From contig NZ_SKFH01000001.1 of the NCBI RefSeq assembly GCF_004343705.1, positions 62,001 through 126,000 on the forward strand: DNA of 64,000 bases, written 5' to 3'. The first letter of the stretch is position 1, and every line of letters begins with the position of its first letter. The notes below the pieces were generated by a model that did not search any database, was not told the origin of the DNA, and was given only the letters and a program-made list of their open reading frames with translations. The position numbers and the translations under genes were made by a program. This DNA comes from Flaviaesturariibacter aridisoli. GTDB taxonomy: Bacteria; Bacteroidota; Bacteroidia; Chitinophagales; Chitinophagaceae. Shown piece by piece: positions 53,186 through 61,745 of the stretch.

Positions 53186-54400
53186 ATGATGCACAGTAAG
53201 CCGATTGTCAGCCCCTCCTTTAGTTACGAAACCCTCGAGGAAACCCTTGACATCAAGCCCAAAGGCGCCCAGCTCCACATCGGGATGCCGAAAGAGATCG
53301 CCTTCCAGGAAAACCGGATCGCACTGACGCCCGACGCGGTGGGCGTGCTGGTGAGCAACGGCCATACCGTGACCATCGAGCACAACGCCGGTGAAGGCGC
53401 TCACTTTGCCGACCGCGACTACAGCGAGGCCGGCGCCCGCATTGCCTACGAGCGCGCGGAAGTATACAAGTGTCCCATCCTGGTCAAGAGTGCGCCTGTC
53501 ATCGACGAGGAAGTGCCGCTGCTGCAGATGAACCAGCTGATCATCTCGCCCCTCCACCTGAGCCTGCTGAAGGCGGAGTTACTGCAGAAGATGATGGAGA
53601 AGCGCATCACGGCCATCTCTTTTGAAAACCTCAAGGACGATTCCGATTCCTACCCCATCGTGCGGAGCATGAGCGAGATCGCCGGTTCGGCGGTGATGCT
53701 GATCGCGGCGCAGTACCTCGGCTCGTCCAACAAGGGCAAGGGGGTGCTGCTCGGTGGTATTTCGGGCATTGCGCCCACCAAGGTGATCATCATCGGCGCC
53801 GGCATCGTGGGCGAATACGCTGCCCGTACCGCCATCGCCCTCGGCGCTTCCGTGAAGGTGTTCGACAACAGCGTGTACCGCCTCAAGCGCCTGCAGAACA
53901 ACATTGGCCACCGGCTGTGGACCTCCGTGCTGGAGCCGCGGATGCTGGCCAAGCAGCTCAAGACCTGCGAAGTGGCCGTGGGCGCACTCTCCAGCGAAGC
54001 GGGCCGTACGCCCATCGTGGTCACCGAGGAAATGGTGAGCAACATGCGCACCGGCTCGGTCATCATCGACGTGAGCATCGACCGCGGCGGCTGCTTTGAA
54101 ACCTCCGAGATCACCACGCACGAATGCCCCATCTACACCAAGTACGGCGTCATTCACTACTGCGTGCCCAACATTCCCTCGGGTTTTGCGCGCACGGCCT
54201 CACAGGCCATCTCCAACGTGCTGATGCCCCTGCTGCTGGAAGCCGGCGAAGACGGCGGCTTTGAACGCATGGTGTGGCACAACGTGCACCTGCGCAGCGG
54301 CATTTACCTGTTCAAAGGGGCTTTAACGAATTTTTACCTGAGCGAACGGTTTCATTTGAAATTTACTGACCTTAATTTACTGATTGCATCGCAGCGATAG
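53186..54400 (+). CDS. ald: Alanine dehydrogenase
   Basis: The 404-residue protein has the N-terminal substrate domain (IGMPKEIAFQENRIALTPDAV, including the conserved Arg and Lys), the NAD-binding motif IIIGAGIVGEYAARTAI and the C-terminal DVSIDRGGCFETSE and VPNIPSGFARTAS signatures. It interconverts alanine and pyruvate plus ammonia with NAD. The N-terminal extension of about 30 residues is longer than in most Ald proteins. Tandem ATGs are at 53186; a TTG at 53153 gives a longer form. A 7-bp repeat array starts at its TAG. Confidence 0.92.
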   Translation: MMHSKPIVSPSFSYETLEETLDIKPKGAQLHIGMPKEIAFQENRIALTPDAVGVLVSNGHTVTIEHNAGEGAHFADRDYSEAGARIAYERAEVYKCPILVKSAPVIDEEVPLLQMNQLIISPLHLSLLKAELLQKMMEKRITAISFENLKDDSDSYPIVRSMSEIAGSAVMLIAAQYLGSSNKGKGVLLGGISGIAPTKVIIIGAGIVGEYAARTAIALGASVKVFDNSVYRLKRLQNNIGHRLWTSVLEPRMLAKQLKTCEVAVGALSSEAGRTPIVVTEEMVSNMRTGSVIIDVSIDRGGCFETSEITTHECPIYTKYGVIHYCVPNIPSGFARTASQAISNVLMPLLLEAGEDGGFERMVWHNVHLRSGIYLFKGALTNFYLSERFHLKFTDLNLLIASQR

Positions 54401-54527
54401 AAGTTTGGAGTTTATAGTTTGAAGTTTATAGTTGTCGTAAATTGACGATCTGACCTTCAGCTAAGCGACTCCGAAAATCACACGCGCCTGAACAACTTAA
54501 CTACAAACCATAAACTGTAAACTAAAA
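54398..54527. repeat. Inverted pair of period-7 arrays filling the ald spacer
   Basis: From the TAG stop: TAGAAGT, TTGGAGT, TTATAGT, TTGAAGT, TTATAGT (54398-54432). Near the next start, on the same strand in complementary orientation: ACTACAA, ACCATAA, ACTGTAA, ACTAAAA (54500-54527). The spacer between arms is 67 bp, and the right arm ends 11 bp before the next ATG. Confidence 0.85.
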
Positions 54528-54538
54528 ACGTCTCCGAC

Positions 54539-55309
54539 ATGGAACTTTTCAAATCCGGCAATCCCGCCCTCTCCGACAAGACCTTTGAGTCCGGCCGCTT
54601 TGCCACCGAGCTGGAAGCCCTCGATTATGAGCGTATGACCGTGCGCGGCGCGGCCGGCAAGTTCGGCGCCATGATGCTGGCGCTGATCATCGCGGCGGGC
54701 TGGGCCTGGATCCGCATTCCGCAAAGCCCCAACGTGATGCTGTGGATGGGCGGATCCGCCATCGGTGGGTTCATCCTGGCAATGATCATCATCTTCAAGC
54801 CGATGCTGGCCTCCAAGCTGGCCCTCGGCTACGCACTGCTGGAAGGTATTTTCCTCGGCACGCTGTCGGCGCTCGTCAACGCCGCCTTCGCCACGCGCTA
54901 CCCCGGCATCGCCGGCCAGGCCGTGCTGCTGACGCTGGGTGTGGCCATCGCCATGTTCGGCCTCTACTACTTCCGCATCCTGAAAGCGACGCCGATCTTC
55001 ACCAAGGTGATCATCATGGCCACGATGGGAATCGCGCTGTTCTACGTCATTAATATGGTGCTCCGCCTCTTCGGCTCGGGGATGCCTTTCCTGCACGACA
55101 GCAGCCCGCTGAGCATCGGTATCTCGCTGTTCGTAGTCGGCATCGCGGCCCTTAACTTCATCCTCGACTTCGACCAGATCGAGCGCGGTGCCGAAGCCGG
55201 CGCCCCCAAGCAAATGGAGTGGTACGGCGCTTTCGGCCTCATGCTCACCATCGTATGGCTCTACCTCGAGATCCTGAAGCTCCTGATGAAGCTGGCTAAC
55301 CGCCGCTAA
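54539..55309 (+). CDS. Bax inhibitor-1 family membrane protein
   Basis: The 256-residue protein has seven hydrophobic segments and the family-like opening ELFKSGNPALSDKTFESG of the bacterial Bax1-I subgroup, with the conserved ending LDFDQIERGAEAGAPKQMEWYGAFGLMLTIVWLYLEILKLL where two acidic residues sit on the pore helix. Bacterial BI-1 proteins are pH-sensitive calcium leak channels. Confidence 0.9.
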   Translation: MELFKSGNPALSDKTFESGRFATELEALDYERMTVRGAAGKFGAMMLALIIAAGWAWIRIPQSPNVMLWMGGSAIGGFILAMIIIFKPMLASKLALGYALLEGIFLGTLSALVNAAFATRYPGIAGQAVLLTLGVAIAMFGLYYFRILKATPIFTKVIIMATMGIALFYVINMVLRLFGSGMPFLHDSSPLSIGISLFVVGIAALNFILDFDQIERGAEAGAPKQMEWYGAFGLMLTIVWLYLEILKLLMKLANRR

Positions 55310-55331
55310 CGCTTTTTCACCACGCATACCG

Positions 55332-55363
55332 AAAGGGAAGTCCACCAGGGGCTTCCCTTTTTT
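55332..55363 (+). terminator. Intrinsic terminator
   Basis: AAAGGGAAG and CTTCCCTTT with inner TCC/GGG pairing, followed by TTT, 22 bp after the stop. Confidence 0.85.
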
Positions 55364-55518
55364 CGTGCCCAGCCGGTTGCCGGGCGGGCGCAAGCGGCCT
55401 GCATGGACGGAATGTGGGCCACCGTTTACCCCGGCTGCGCATTGGTTCCAAAATAAAAAACGCCGGCCGGGCTGCCTGTCGCCCGCTTTTTGTGGCGTTA
55501 AGGTGCCGTTAACGAGTT

Positions 55519-55558
55519 AAACAACTGTTTGATTGAATTAAACGTTTGATTAGTTTTG
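55519..55558 (+). promoter_or_regulatory. Promoter overlapped by AAAC/GTTT dyads (TetR operator candidate)
   Basis: TTTG at 55528-55531, exactly 19 bp, then TAGTTTTG at 55551-55558 form a textbook Bacteroidota promoter. The dyad AAACAACTGTTT (55519-55530) and the AAACGTTT dyad (55540-55547) overlap or lie between these boxes, as expected for autorepression by the TetR regulator. Confidence 0.65.
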
Positions 55559-55574
55559 TGACGAAATCCAAATT

Positions 55575-56198
55575 ATGGCCTACAACGAAAAGCAATTGCA
55601 GATCATCCGCACCGCCGAGGCCCTCTTCGCGCAGAAGGGGTACGACGGCGCCTCCGTGCGTGATATCGCCGAGGCGGCCGGGGTGAACAGCGCCATGATC
55701 TCCTATTATTTCGGTTCGAAGGAAGGCCTCATCAAGGCCCTCTTCGAGGAGCGCACCGCCGACATCGCGCTGAAGGTGGACACCCTGCTGCGCGATGCGT
55801 CGAAGACGCCCTGGGAAAAAGTGGCGTGCCTCATTGATGACTACGTGGAGCGCATTGCCAACAAGGTGCAGTTTCACAAGATCATGATGTACGAGCAGAT
55901 GCTCGAGAAGAATACCCTGCTCACCGAGCTGCTCAACGAGCTCCGCCTGCGTAATGCCGACAAGATCCGGGTGTTGTTGCAACAGGGGCAGGACAGCGGC
56001 GACTTTGCCGCCGGCATCGACGTGCAGATGCTCATGTTCACGCTCTTCGGCACGGTCACCAATGCGTACTTCAACCGGGAGTTCTACCGCGAGGCGCACG
56101 GCCTGCAGGGGCTCGACGAGGTGGCCTTCCAGCTCGAATTCCGCAACCGCATCCGCAACCATATCCAGCAATTATTCAAAGCACTATTAGCAAAATGA
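55575..56198 (+). CDS. TetR-family regulator of an efflux operon
   Basis: The 207-residue protein has the TetR helix-turn-helix (QIIRTAEALFAQKGYDGASVRDIAEAAGVNSAMISYYFGSKEGL) and an alpha-helical ligand domain. Its TGA overlaps the ATG of the outer-membrane factor gene, so it is part of the operon it should repress. Confidence 0.94.
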   Translation: MAYNEKQLQIIRTAEALFAQKGYDGASVRDIAEAAGVNSAMISYYFGSKEGLIKALFEERTADIALKVDTLLRDASKTPWEKVACLIDDYVERIANKVQFHKIMMYEQMLEKNTLLTELLNELRLRNADKIRVLLQQGQDSGDFAAGIDVQMLMFTLFGTVTNAYFNREFYREAHGLQGLDEVAFQLEFRNRIRNHIQQLFKALLAK

Positions 56199-57526
56199 AG
56201 CCCTTCAGAAGAATCAAGATCCCCGCAGCATTGCTGGCGCTCCTGCTGGCGGCCGGTGCCGGCGCGCAGCAGCGCCCGCTGACACTCCAGGAAGCTATCG
56301 ACCTCAGCGTGAAGAACAGCAAATCACTCAAAGGCAGCGAAGCCCGCATCGCCGCTGCCCAGGCCGCCGTGGCCGAAGCCCGCGACCGGCGCCTCCCCGA
56401 CGCCTCGGTGAGCGGCTCCTACCTGCGCCTCAACAAGCCGACCGTCAACCTCAAAACGTCACAGTCCTCCTCGGGTGGGGGTAGCGGTGAAAAGGCCTCG
56501 CCCAACAGCGCCGCCTATGTCATGGGCAATGTGTCGCTGCCGCTGTATGCCGGCGGGCGCATCAACTACGGCATCCAGTCGTCGCAGTTTCTCGAGAAAG
56601 CTGCCCGCCTCGACGCCGAGGGCGACCGCGACGAGATCTTGGCCAATACGATCGATGCCTATAACAACCTGTTCAAGGCCCGCGCCGTGCTGCTGCTGGT
56701 AGACTCCAACCTGGCCACGGCCCGTGAGCGGGTGCGGGAGCTGGGCAACCAGGAGCGCCAGGGACTGCTGGCCCGCAACGACTTTCTGAAAGCGCAGCTG
56801 GCGCAGTCGAACACCGAGCTCGCGCTCGTGGACGCGCAGAACAACTGGCAGCTGGCTAACATTAATATGAACCTGATGCTGGGGCTGGCCGACAGCACCG
56901 AGCTGCTGCCCGATTCGGCTTCGCTCCGCACGCCGGTCTCGGTAAAGCCGATGGCCGACTATGTGCAGGACGGGCTCCGTAGCCGTAGTGAAGTGGAAGC
57001 CCTGGGCTTCCGGCGCCAGGCTGCCGCCATCGGGGTGAAGGCCGCCCTCGCCGAGCGCCTGCCCAGCGTGGCCCTAACGGCCGGCTACGTGGCCCTCGAC
57101 GTGCCCAAAGTGCTCACCGTGGTCAACGCCGTGAACATCGGGCTGGGAGTCAAATACGACATCGCTTCGCTGTGGAAGAACAAGGCCCGCGTGCAGGCCG
57201 CCCGCGCCCGCGAGGCGGAGGCCGCTGCCGGCATCGAGCAGCTCGGCGACGCCATCCGCCTTCAGGTGAGCCAGCGCTACCTCGCCTACCTCACGGCGCG
57301 CAAGAAGATCGAGGTCAACGCTACCGCCGTAGCGCAGGCCGAGGAGAACAACCGCGTCATTCGCAATAAATTCAACAACCAGCTGGCCACCACCACAGAG
57401 CTGCTCGACGCCGACGCCGCGCTGCTTCAAGCCCGCCTCAACCACGCATTTGCCCAGAACGACGCCGTAGTGGCCTACTACCGCCTGCTGCAGGTGTCGG
57501 GTAACCTCCAAACCAATCACCAATAA
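56195..57526 (+). CDS. TolC-like outer-membrane efflux protein
   Basis: The 443-residue protein has a signal peptide (ending GAGAQ) and two TolC repeats of about 200 residues with heptad-rich helices (ALVDAQNNWQLANINMNLMLG; TARKKIEVNATAVAQAEENNRVI). It forms the outer-membrane channel of a tripartite pump with the next two proteins. A Ser/Gly linker follows the first strands (residues 87-97). Confidence 0.93.
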   Translation: MKPFRRIKIPAALLALLLAAGAGAQQRPLTLQEAIDLSVKNSKSLKGSEARIAAAQAAVAEARDRRLPDASVSGSYLRLNKPTVNLKTSQSSSGGGSGEKASPNSAAYVMGNVSLPLYAGGRINYGIQSSQFLEKAARLDAEGDRDEILANTIDAYNNLFKARAVLLLVDSNLATARERVRELGNQERQGLLARNDFLKAQLAQSNTELALVDAQNNWQLANINMNLMLGLADSTELLPDSASLRTPVSVKPMADYVQDGLRSRSEVEALGFRRQAAAIGVKAALAERLPSVALTAGYVALDVPKVLTVVNAVNIGLGVKYDIASLWKNKARVQAARAREAEAAAGIEQLGDAIRLQVSQRYLAYLTARKKIEVNATAVAQAEENNRVIRNKFNNQLATTTELLDADAALLQARLNHAFAQNDAVVAYYRLLQVSGNLQTNHQ

Positions 57527-57546
57527 CACAACTCCGAAAAGATATC

Positions 57547-58656
57547 ATGGCACAAGAAGTAACGACAACCACTACCGAACAGGCGCCCAAGAAGCGCAGC
57601 AAAGTATTCCTCATCGTACTGATCCTGCTGGTGCTCGCCGGCGGCGCCTTCGGACTCACGAAGTACAACCACGCGCAGCACCACGAGGAGACCGACAACG
57701 CCCACGTGGAGGCGAACATCAGTCCCGTCATTCCGCGGATCGGCGGCTACATCGCCGACGTGCGGGTGAAAGACAACCAGCATGTGAAGAAGGGGGACAC
57801 CCTCATCGTGCTCGACGACCGCGACCTGCGCCTGAAGGTGCAGCAGGCCGAAGCTGCCCTGGCCAACGCGCAGAGTGCCCTCGGCGTGGCCGAGGCCAGC
57901 ACCCGCGCCGCCAAAGCCAACATCGGCACCTCGCGCGCCGCCGTGGAAACCATCGACGCGCAGATCGAAACGGCCCGGGTGAACGTGTGGCGCACGCAGA
58001 AAGACTACGAACGCTACGCCAACCTGGTGCAGGATCATTCCGTAACGCAGCAGCAATATGAGCAGGCACTCGCCGCCAAGCAGACCGCCGAGCGCCAGCT
58101 CCGCGTGCTGCAGGAGCAGCGCCAGCAGGCCGCTTCGCAGACGTCGGCCGTCGGCGCACAGAGCGGCGCCACGGGTGCGCAGGTGCCGGTCGCTTCTACC
58201 GTCATCCAGCAGCGCCGCGTTGATGTGGAGAATGCGAAGCTCAATCTTTCCTACGCCGTGGTGACGGCCCCCGAAGACGGCCTCGTGTCGCGGGTGACCG
58301 TGCAGTCGGGCCAGTTTGTACAGCCCGGCCAACAGCTCTTCGCCATCGTGCTCAACAACCAGACCTGGATCGTGGGCAACTTCAAGGAAACGCAGCTCGA
58401 TAAAATGAAAGTTGGCCAGAAGGTGATCGTGCATGCGGATGCCTTTCCCGGTCACGATATCGAGGCGCGCGTTGCTTCCTTCTCGCCCGGCACCGGCTCT
58501 TCGTTTGCCCTGCTGCCGCCCGACAACGCCACCGGCAACTTCGTGAAGGTGGTGCAGCGCGTGCCCGTGCGCATCGAGTTCGCCAACCCGCAGGATCCCC
58601 TGCTGCAGCAGCTGCGCGCCGGTATGAACGTGGAGCTGGACGTGCACCTGGACTGA
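57547..58656 (+). CDS. EmrA/HlyD-family membrane-fusion protein
   Basis: The 369-residue protein has one N-terminal helix (VFLIVLILLVLAGGAFGL), a lipoyl/barrel-sandwich domain (NISPVIPRIGGYIADVRV, KGDTLIVLDDRDLRLKV) and a long coiled coil (residues 95-190) with TVIQQRRVDVENAKLNLSYAVVTAPEDGLVSRV closing the barrel. It links the MFS pump to TolC. The gene starts 20 bp after the tolC-like stop. Confidence 0.93.
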   Translation: MAQEVTTTTTEQAPKKRSKVFLIVLILLVLAGGAFGLTKYNHAQHHEETDNAHVEANISPVIPRIGGYIADVRVKDNQHVKKGDTLIVLDDRDLRLKVQQAEAALANAQSALGVAEASTRAAKANIGTSRAAVETIDAQIETARVNVWRTQKDYERYANLVQDHSVTQQQYEQALAAKQTAERQLRVLQEQRQQAASQTSAVGAQSGATGAQVPVASTVIQQRRVDVENAKLNLSYAVVTAPEDGLVSRVTVQSGQFVQPGQQLFAIVLNNQTWIVGNFKETQLDKMKVGQKVIVHADAFPGHDIEARVASFSPGTGSSFALLPPDNATGNFVKVVQRVPVRIEFANPQDPLLQQLRAGMNVELDVHLD

Positions 58657-58764
58657 TGTACCCAACGGGCGGTCGGCAACAATGGGTGACGCACAGGCTC
58701 CTTTGTATAGACGCACTATGTGCGCCTCTTTTGACGCACTTGCTGCGTCGCCACAAATGAATAT

Positions 58765-60354
58765 ATGCTACAACAAGAATCTTTAGTTGAATATGGCGGG
58801 CGGCGCGTGATCATCACGATCACGGCGATCGTGTGCGCCCTGCTCGAGATCGTGGACAGCACCATCGTGAACGTGGCACTGACACAGATGCAGGGTTCCC
58901 TCGGCGCCACCCTCAGCGAAGTGAGCTGGGTGATCACCGCCTATGCCATCGGCAACGTGATCATCGTGCCGATGACGAGTTGGCTGGCGCAGCAGTTCGG
59001 GCGCCGCAACTACTTCGCGGCCTCCATCATCCTGTTTACGGTGTGTTCGTACCTCTGCGGACAGGCCACGGGTATCGGTGAGCTCGTGCTCTTCCGCTTC
59101 CTGCAGGGCATCGGCGGCGGCGCGTTGCTGGTGACCTCGCAAACGATCATCACCGAAAGCTACCCGCCCGAGAAGCGCGGTATGGCGCAGGCCATCTACG
59201 GCCTCGGCGTTATCATCGGTCCCACGCTGGGGCCGCCGCTCGGCGGCTATATCGTAACGAACTCCACCTGGCCTTATATCTTTTACATCAACATTCCGCT
59301 CGGTATCATCGCCACCCTGCTCACCCTGCAGTTTGTGCGCAGCCCGCGCTACGGCGGCGGCGCCAAAAGCAAGGCGAAAGACGTGGACTGGCTGGGCATC
59401 GGGCTGCTGGCCATTTCGGTAGGCTCGCTGCAGTATGTGCTGGAAAAGGGGCAGGAAGAAGACTGGTTCAACAACCTGACCATTATCATGCTGACGGTAA
59501 CGGCCGTCTTCGGCTTCTTCTTCTTCATCTGGCGGGAGCTCACGTTCCGCAACCCGATCGTAGAACTACGGGTGCTCAAGAACGGTAACCTGCGCCTCGG
59601 TACGGTGATGTCGTTCATCCTCGGCTTCGGTCTTTACGGCTCCACTTTCCTGATACCGCTCTACACGCAGTCGATCCTTGGGTGGACGGCACAGCAGTCG
59701 GGCGAGCTGATGATCCCCGCGGCACTGACGACTGCCTTCATGATGCCCATTATCGGGCAGATGCTGCAGCGCGGCGTAAAGCAGCAGTACCTCGTGGCGC
59801 TCGGCATGATGATCTTTTTCATCTACAGCTTCTGGGCCTACAAGATCCTGACGCCCGACACCGGCAAGGAAAACTTCTTCTGGATGCTCATCTTCCGCGG
59901 CCTCGGCATGGGTATGCTGTTCATTCCCATCACCACCCTGTCGCTCTCTACACTGAAGGGCCGGCAGATCGGCCAGGGCGCTGCCTTTACGGGTATGATG
60001 CGCCAGCTCGGCGGCTCCTTCGGCATTGCGCTGATCACGACCTACCTGTCGCGGCAGATCCAGGTGCACCGCGCCAACCTGGTGACTTACCTCAACCTGA
60101 ACGACCCCGATGTGCAGCAGCGCGTCAACGGGCTGAAGCAGAAGTTCATGGCCACGGGCAAGTCGCCCGACCAGGCGCTGGCAATGGCCTACCGCGCCCT
60201 CGAGGGAACGGTGATGAAACAGGCATCGGTGCTGTCGTATATGGACGCCTTCCTTATCCTCGGTGTGCTCTTCCTCATCTGTATTCCCTTCGTGCTCTTT
60301 GTGCGCCAGCGCAAGCAGCAGGGCAAGGTGGACCTGAGCGAAGCGATGCACTGA
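58765..60354 (+). CDS. DHA2-family multidrug MFS transporter (EmrB-like)
   Basis: The 529-residue protein has fourteen predicted helices and the DHA2 motifs DSTIVNVALTQMQGSLG, TSWLAQQFGRRNYF and GIGGGALLV. It exports hydrophobic drugs or other toxic compounds through the pump formed with the two preceding proteins. A 108-bp gap with small hairpins (GACGCA/TGCGTC) separates it from emrA. A period-7 array begins at its TGA. Confidence 0.94.
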   Translation: MLQQESLVEYGGRRVIITITAIVCALLEIVDSTIVNVALTQMQGSLGATLSEVSWVITAYAIGNVIIVPMTSWLAQQFGRRNYFAASIILFTVCSYLCGQATGIGELVLFRFLQGIGGGALLVTSQTIITESYPPEKRGMAQAIYGLGVIIGPTLGPPLGGYIVTNSTWPYIFYINIPLGIIATLLTLQFVRSPRYGGGAKSKAKDVDWLGIGLLAISVGSLQYVLEKGQEEDWFNNLTIIMLTVTAVFGFFFFIWRELTFRNPIVELRVLKNGNLRLGTVMSFILGFGLYGSTFLIPLYTQSILGWTAQQSGELMIPAALTTAFMMPIIGQMLQRGVKQQYLVALGMMIFFIYSFWAYKILTPDTGKENFFWMLIFRGLGMGMLFIPITTLSLSTLKGRQIGQGAAFTGMMRQLGGSFGIALITTYLSRQIQVHRANLVTYLNLNDPDVQQRVNGLKQKFMATGKSPDQALAMAYRALEGTVMKQASVLSYMDAFLILGVLFLICIPFVLFVRQRKQQGKVDLSEAMH

Positions 60355-60480
60355 TGTCGTGAGGCGTGAGGCGTCAGCCGTGAGCGCGCATTGCGCGGTA
60401 ATAGAAAGAACGGATGCCAAAGGCATCCGTTCTTTATTAAAGGCGAAAGCAACTCACGGCTGACGCTTCACGCCTCACGT
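60352..60480. repeat. Inverted pair of period-7 arrays with nested terminator
   Basis: From the TGA: TGATGTC, two copies of GTGAGGC, GTCAGCC, GTGAGCG (60352-60386). Complementary units CTCACGG, CTGACGC, TTCACGC, CTCACGT lie at 60453-60480. Arms match over 27 bp with one mismatch. Confidence 0.88.
60405..60435. terminator. Intrinsic terminator nested in the array pair
   Basis: AAAGAACGGATGCC and its exact complement form a 14-bp stem with an AAA loop ending in TTTA. Confidence 0.9.
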
Positions 60481-60564
60481 TTGTTATTCTTTCGTGAAAG
60501 CCCGTTCCGCGCCGCACCCATTTACCGGCCGGGACTATCTTGGTTACTCACGAAACGCTTACTT

Positions 60565-60999
60565 ATGAAGACAGCTTTACTCTGGGCGCTGTGCCTGCTG
60601 CCCGCATTTTCCTTCGCACAAAAGATCAAGATCAGCAAAGGCCGCGTGTCGGTGGACGGCCGGCCTTCCTTTCGCTATGAGAAAGACGGCTGTGGGATCG
60701 GCTACGGCAACTGCGACTACCAGGTGTACGACACCGCAGGCAACCGGGTACTCCGCATTGTGCAGAAAAGCCGCCACGTGCGGGTAACGCCGCAAAACAG
60801 CAGCGGCACGGAAACCTACCTCGAATTTATTTTCCTGCAATCGCGGCAGGTGGCCTGGGTGGATGACGTAACCCCCTGGGAACGGCGCGTGGTCAACTAC
60901 ATCGCCAAGAACCACCTGTTTGTGAACGGCAAGCTCGACGAAGCCGCCGTTGACGAATTCCTCCTCGTGCACGGGGAAGAAGCGCAGCGACGGCATTGA
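60565..60999 (+). CDS. Small secreted protein, function unknown
   Basis: The 144-residue protein has a signal peptide (MKTALLWALCLLPAFSFAQ) and a body with two Cys in DGCGIGYGNCDYQVYD, perhaps a disulfide, and a helical tail. It ends one base before the convergent membrane gene. No family recognised. Confidence 0.6.
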   Translation: MKTALLWALCLLPAFSFAQKIKISKGRVSVDGRPSFRYEKDGCGIGYGNCDYQVYDTAGNRVLRIVQKSRHVRVTPQNSSGTETYLEFIFLQSRQVAWVDDVTPWERRVVNYIAKNHLFVNGKLDEAAVDEFLLVHGEEAQRRH

Positions 61000-61000
61000 A

Positions 61001-61618
61001 TCAATGCAGGAAAAAGTTCAGGATGCCCACGAGGATCAGCACAATGCCGCTGATCCTTTTTTCGTTGTGCTCGATGAAGTGGGCCGACAACAGCTTCACG
61101 CCGCGGTGGCCGAGCGTAACCAGCAGGAGGATGCCACTGATGCTGATAATGGCATAGAGCAGCGACAGGAACGTAACGAAGCCCATGCCGTAAGCACCCG
61201 CCGACAGGAACAGGCTTTCCACTTCGAGGCAGGGCGAGAGAAACATCATCACGATAAAGATGAAGATCCATTTGCCGCGGCTCCGCCGGAAGCCCTTCAC
61301 GTCCTTGTCTTCGTGGTGGTGATGGTGCGGCAGGTTGACGGTATAATACACAAGGCCGAACACGATGAGCAGCACCGAGGCTGCCACGTTGATCACATGA
61401 CCGTATTCTTCCCGCAGGTTTTTGCCGATAAGCCCCAGCACGTAGCCCAGCCCGACAGTGCCCAGCACGTGGGCGAGCGCCGCCAGGAACGTGATGGCCG
61501 TCACCTCGCGGGCTTTCCAGCCTTCAGAACGCGCCACGGCCACCAGGGGCAGCCAGTGATTCGGGATCAGGGCGTGCACGAAAGCGAGGAGTATGGTGCC
61601 GGCTACGACGGTGAACAA
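61001..61618 (-). CDS. His-rich polytopic membrane protein (RcnA/NiCoT-like topology)
   Basis: The 205-residue protein has five or six helices, a conserved HALIPNHWLPLVAVAR at the N-terminus and the cytoplasmic His cluster LPHHHHHEDKD between helices. Such a loop recalls nickel/cobalt transporters of the NiCoT/RcnA type, so metal transport is likely but the ion is unknown. The start is probably the TTG at 61618: the longer open frame to 61690 runs through a 7-bp repeat array. The AraC gene upstream, with a Cys cluster, may control it. Confidence 0.65.
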   Translation of the reverse strand: MFTVVAGTILLAFVHALIPNHWLPLVAVARSEGWKAREVTAITFLAALAHVLGTVGLGYVLGLIGKNLREEYGHVINVAASVLLIVFGLVYYTVNLPHHHHHEDKDVKGFRRSRGKWIFIFIVMMFLSPCLEVESLFLSAGAYGMGFVTFLSLLYAIISISGILLLVTLGHRGVKLLSAHFIEHNEKRISGIVLILVGILNFFLH

Positions 61619-61626
61619 GACGGGAG

Positions 61627-61745
61627 GTTTACAGTTTATAGTTTGAGGGTTCCAGTTAAAGCGCTGTGCTGATTTGCAGCGAGGTTGCAATATACAGCCA
61701 TTCCCCTAACTATAAACCATAAACTACAAACTTCCTGAAGGGTTA
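61627..61745. repeat. Inverted pair of period-7 arrays between an AraC gene and the membrane gene
   Basis: On the minus strand, from the TAA stop of the AraC gene: TAACCCT, TCAGGAA, GTTTGTA, GTTTATG, GTTTATA, GTTAGGG (61704-61745). On the plus strand near the next start: GTTTACA, GTTTATA, GTTTGAG, GGTTCCA (61627-61654). The two arms are complementary. Confidence 0.85.
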
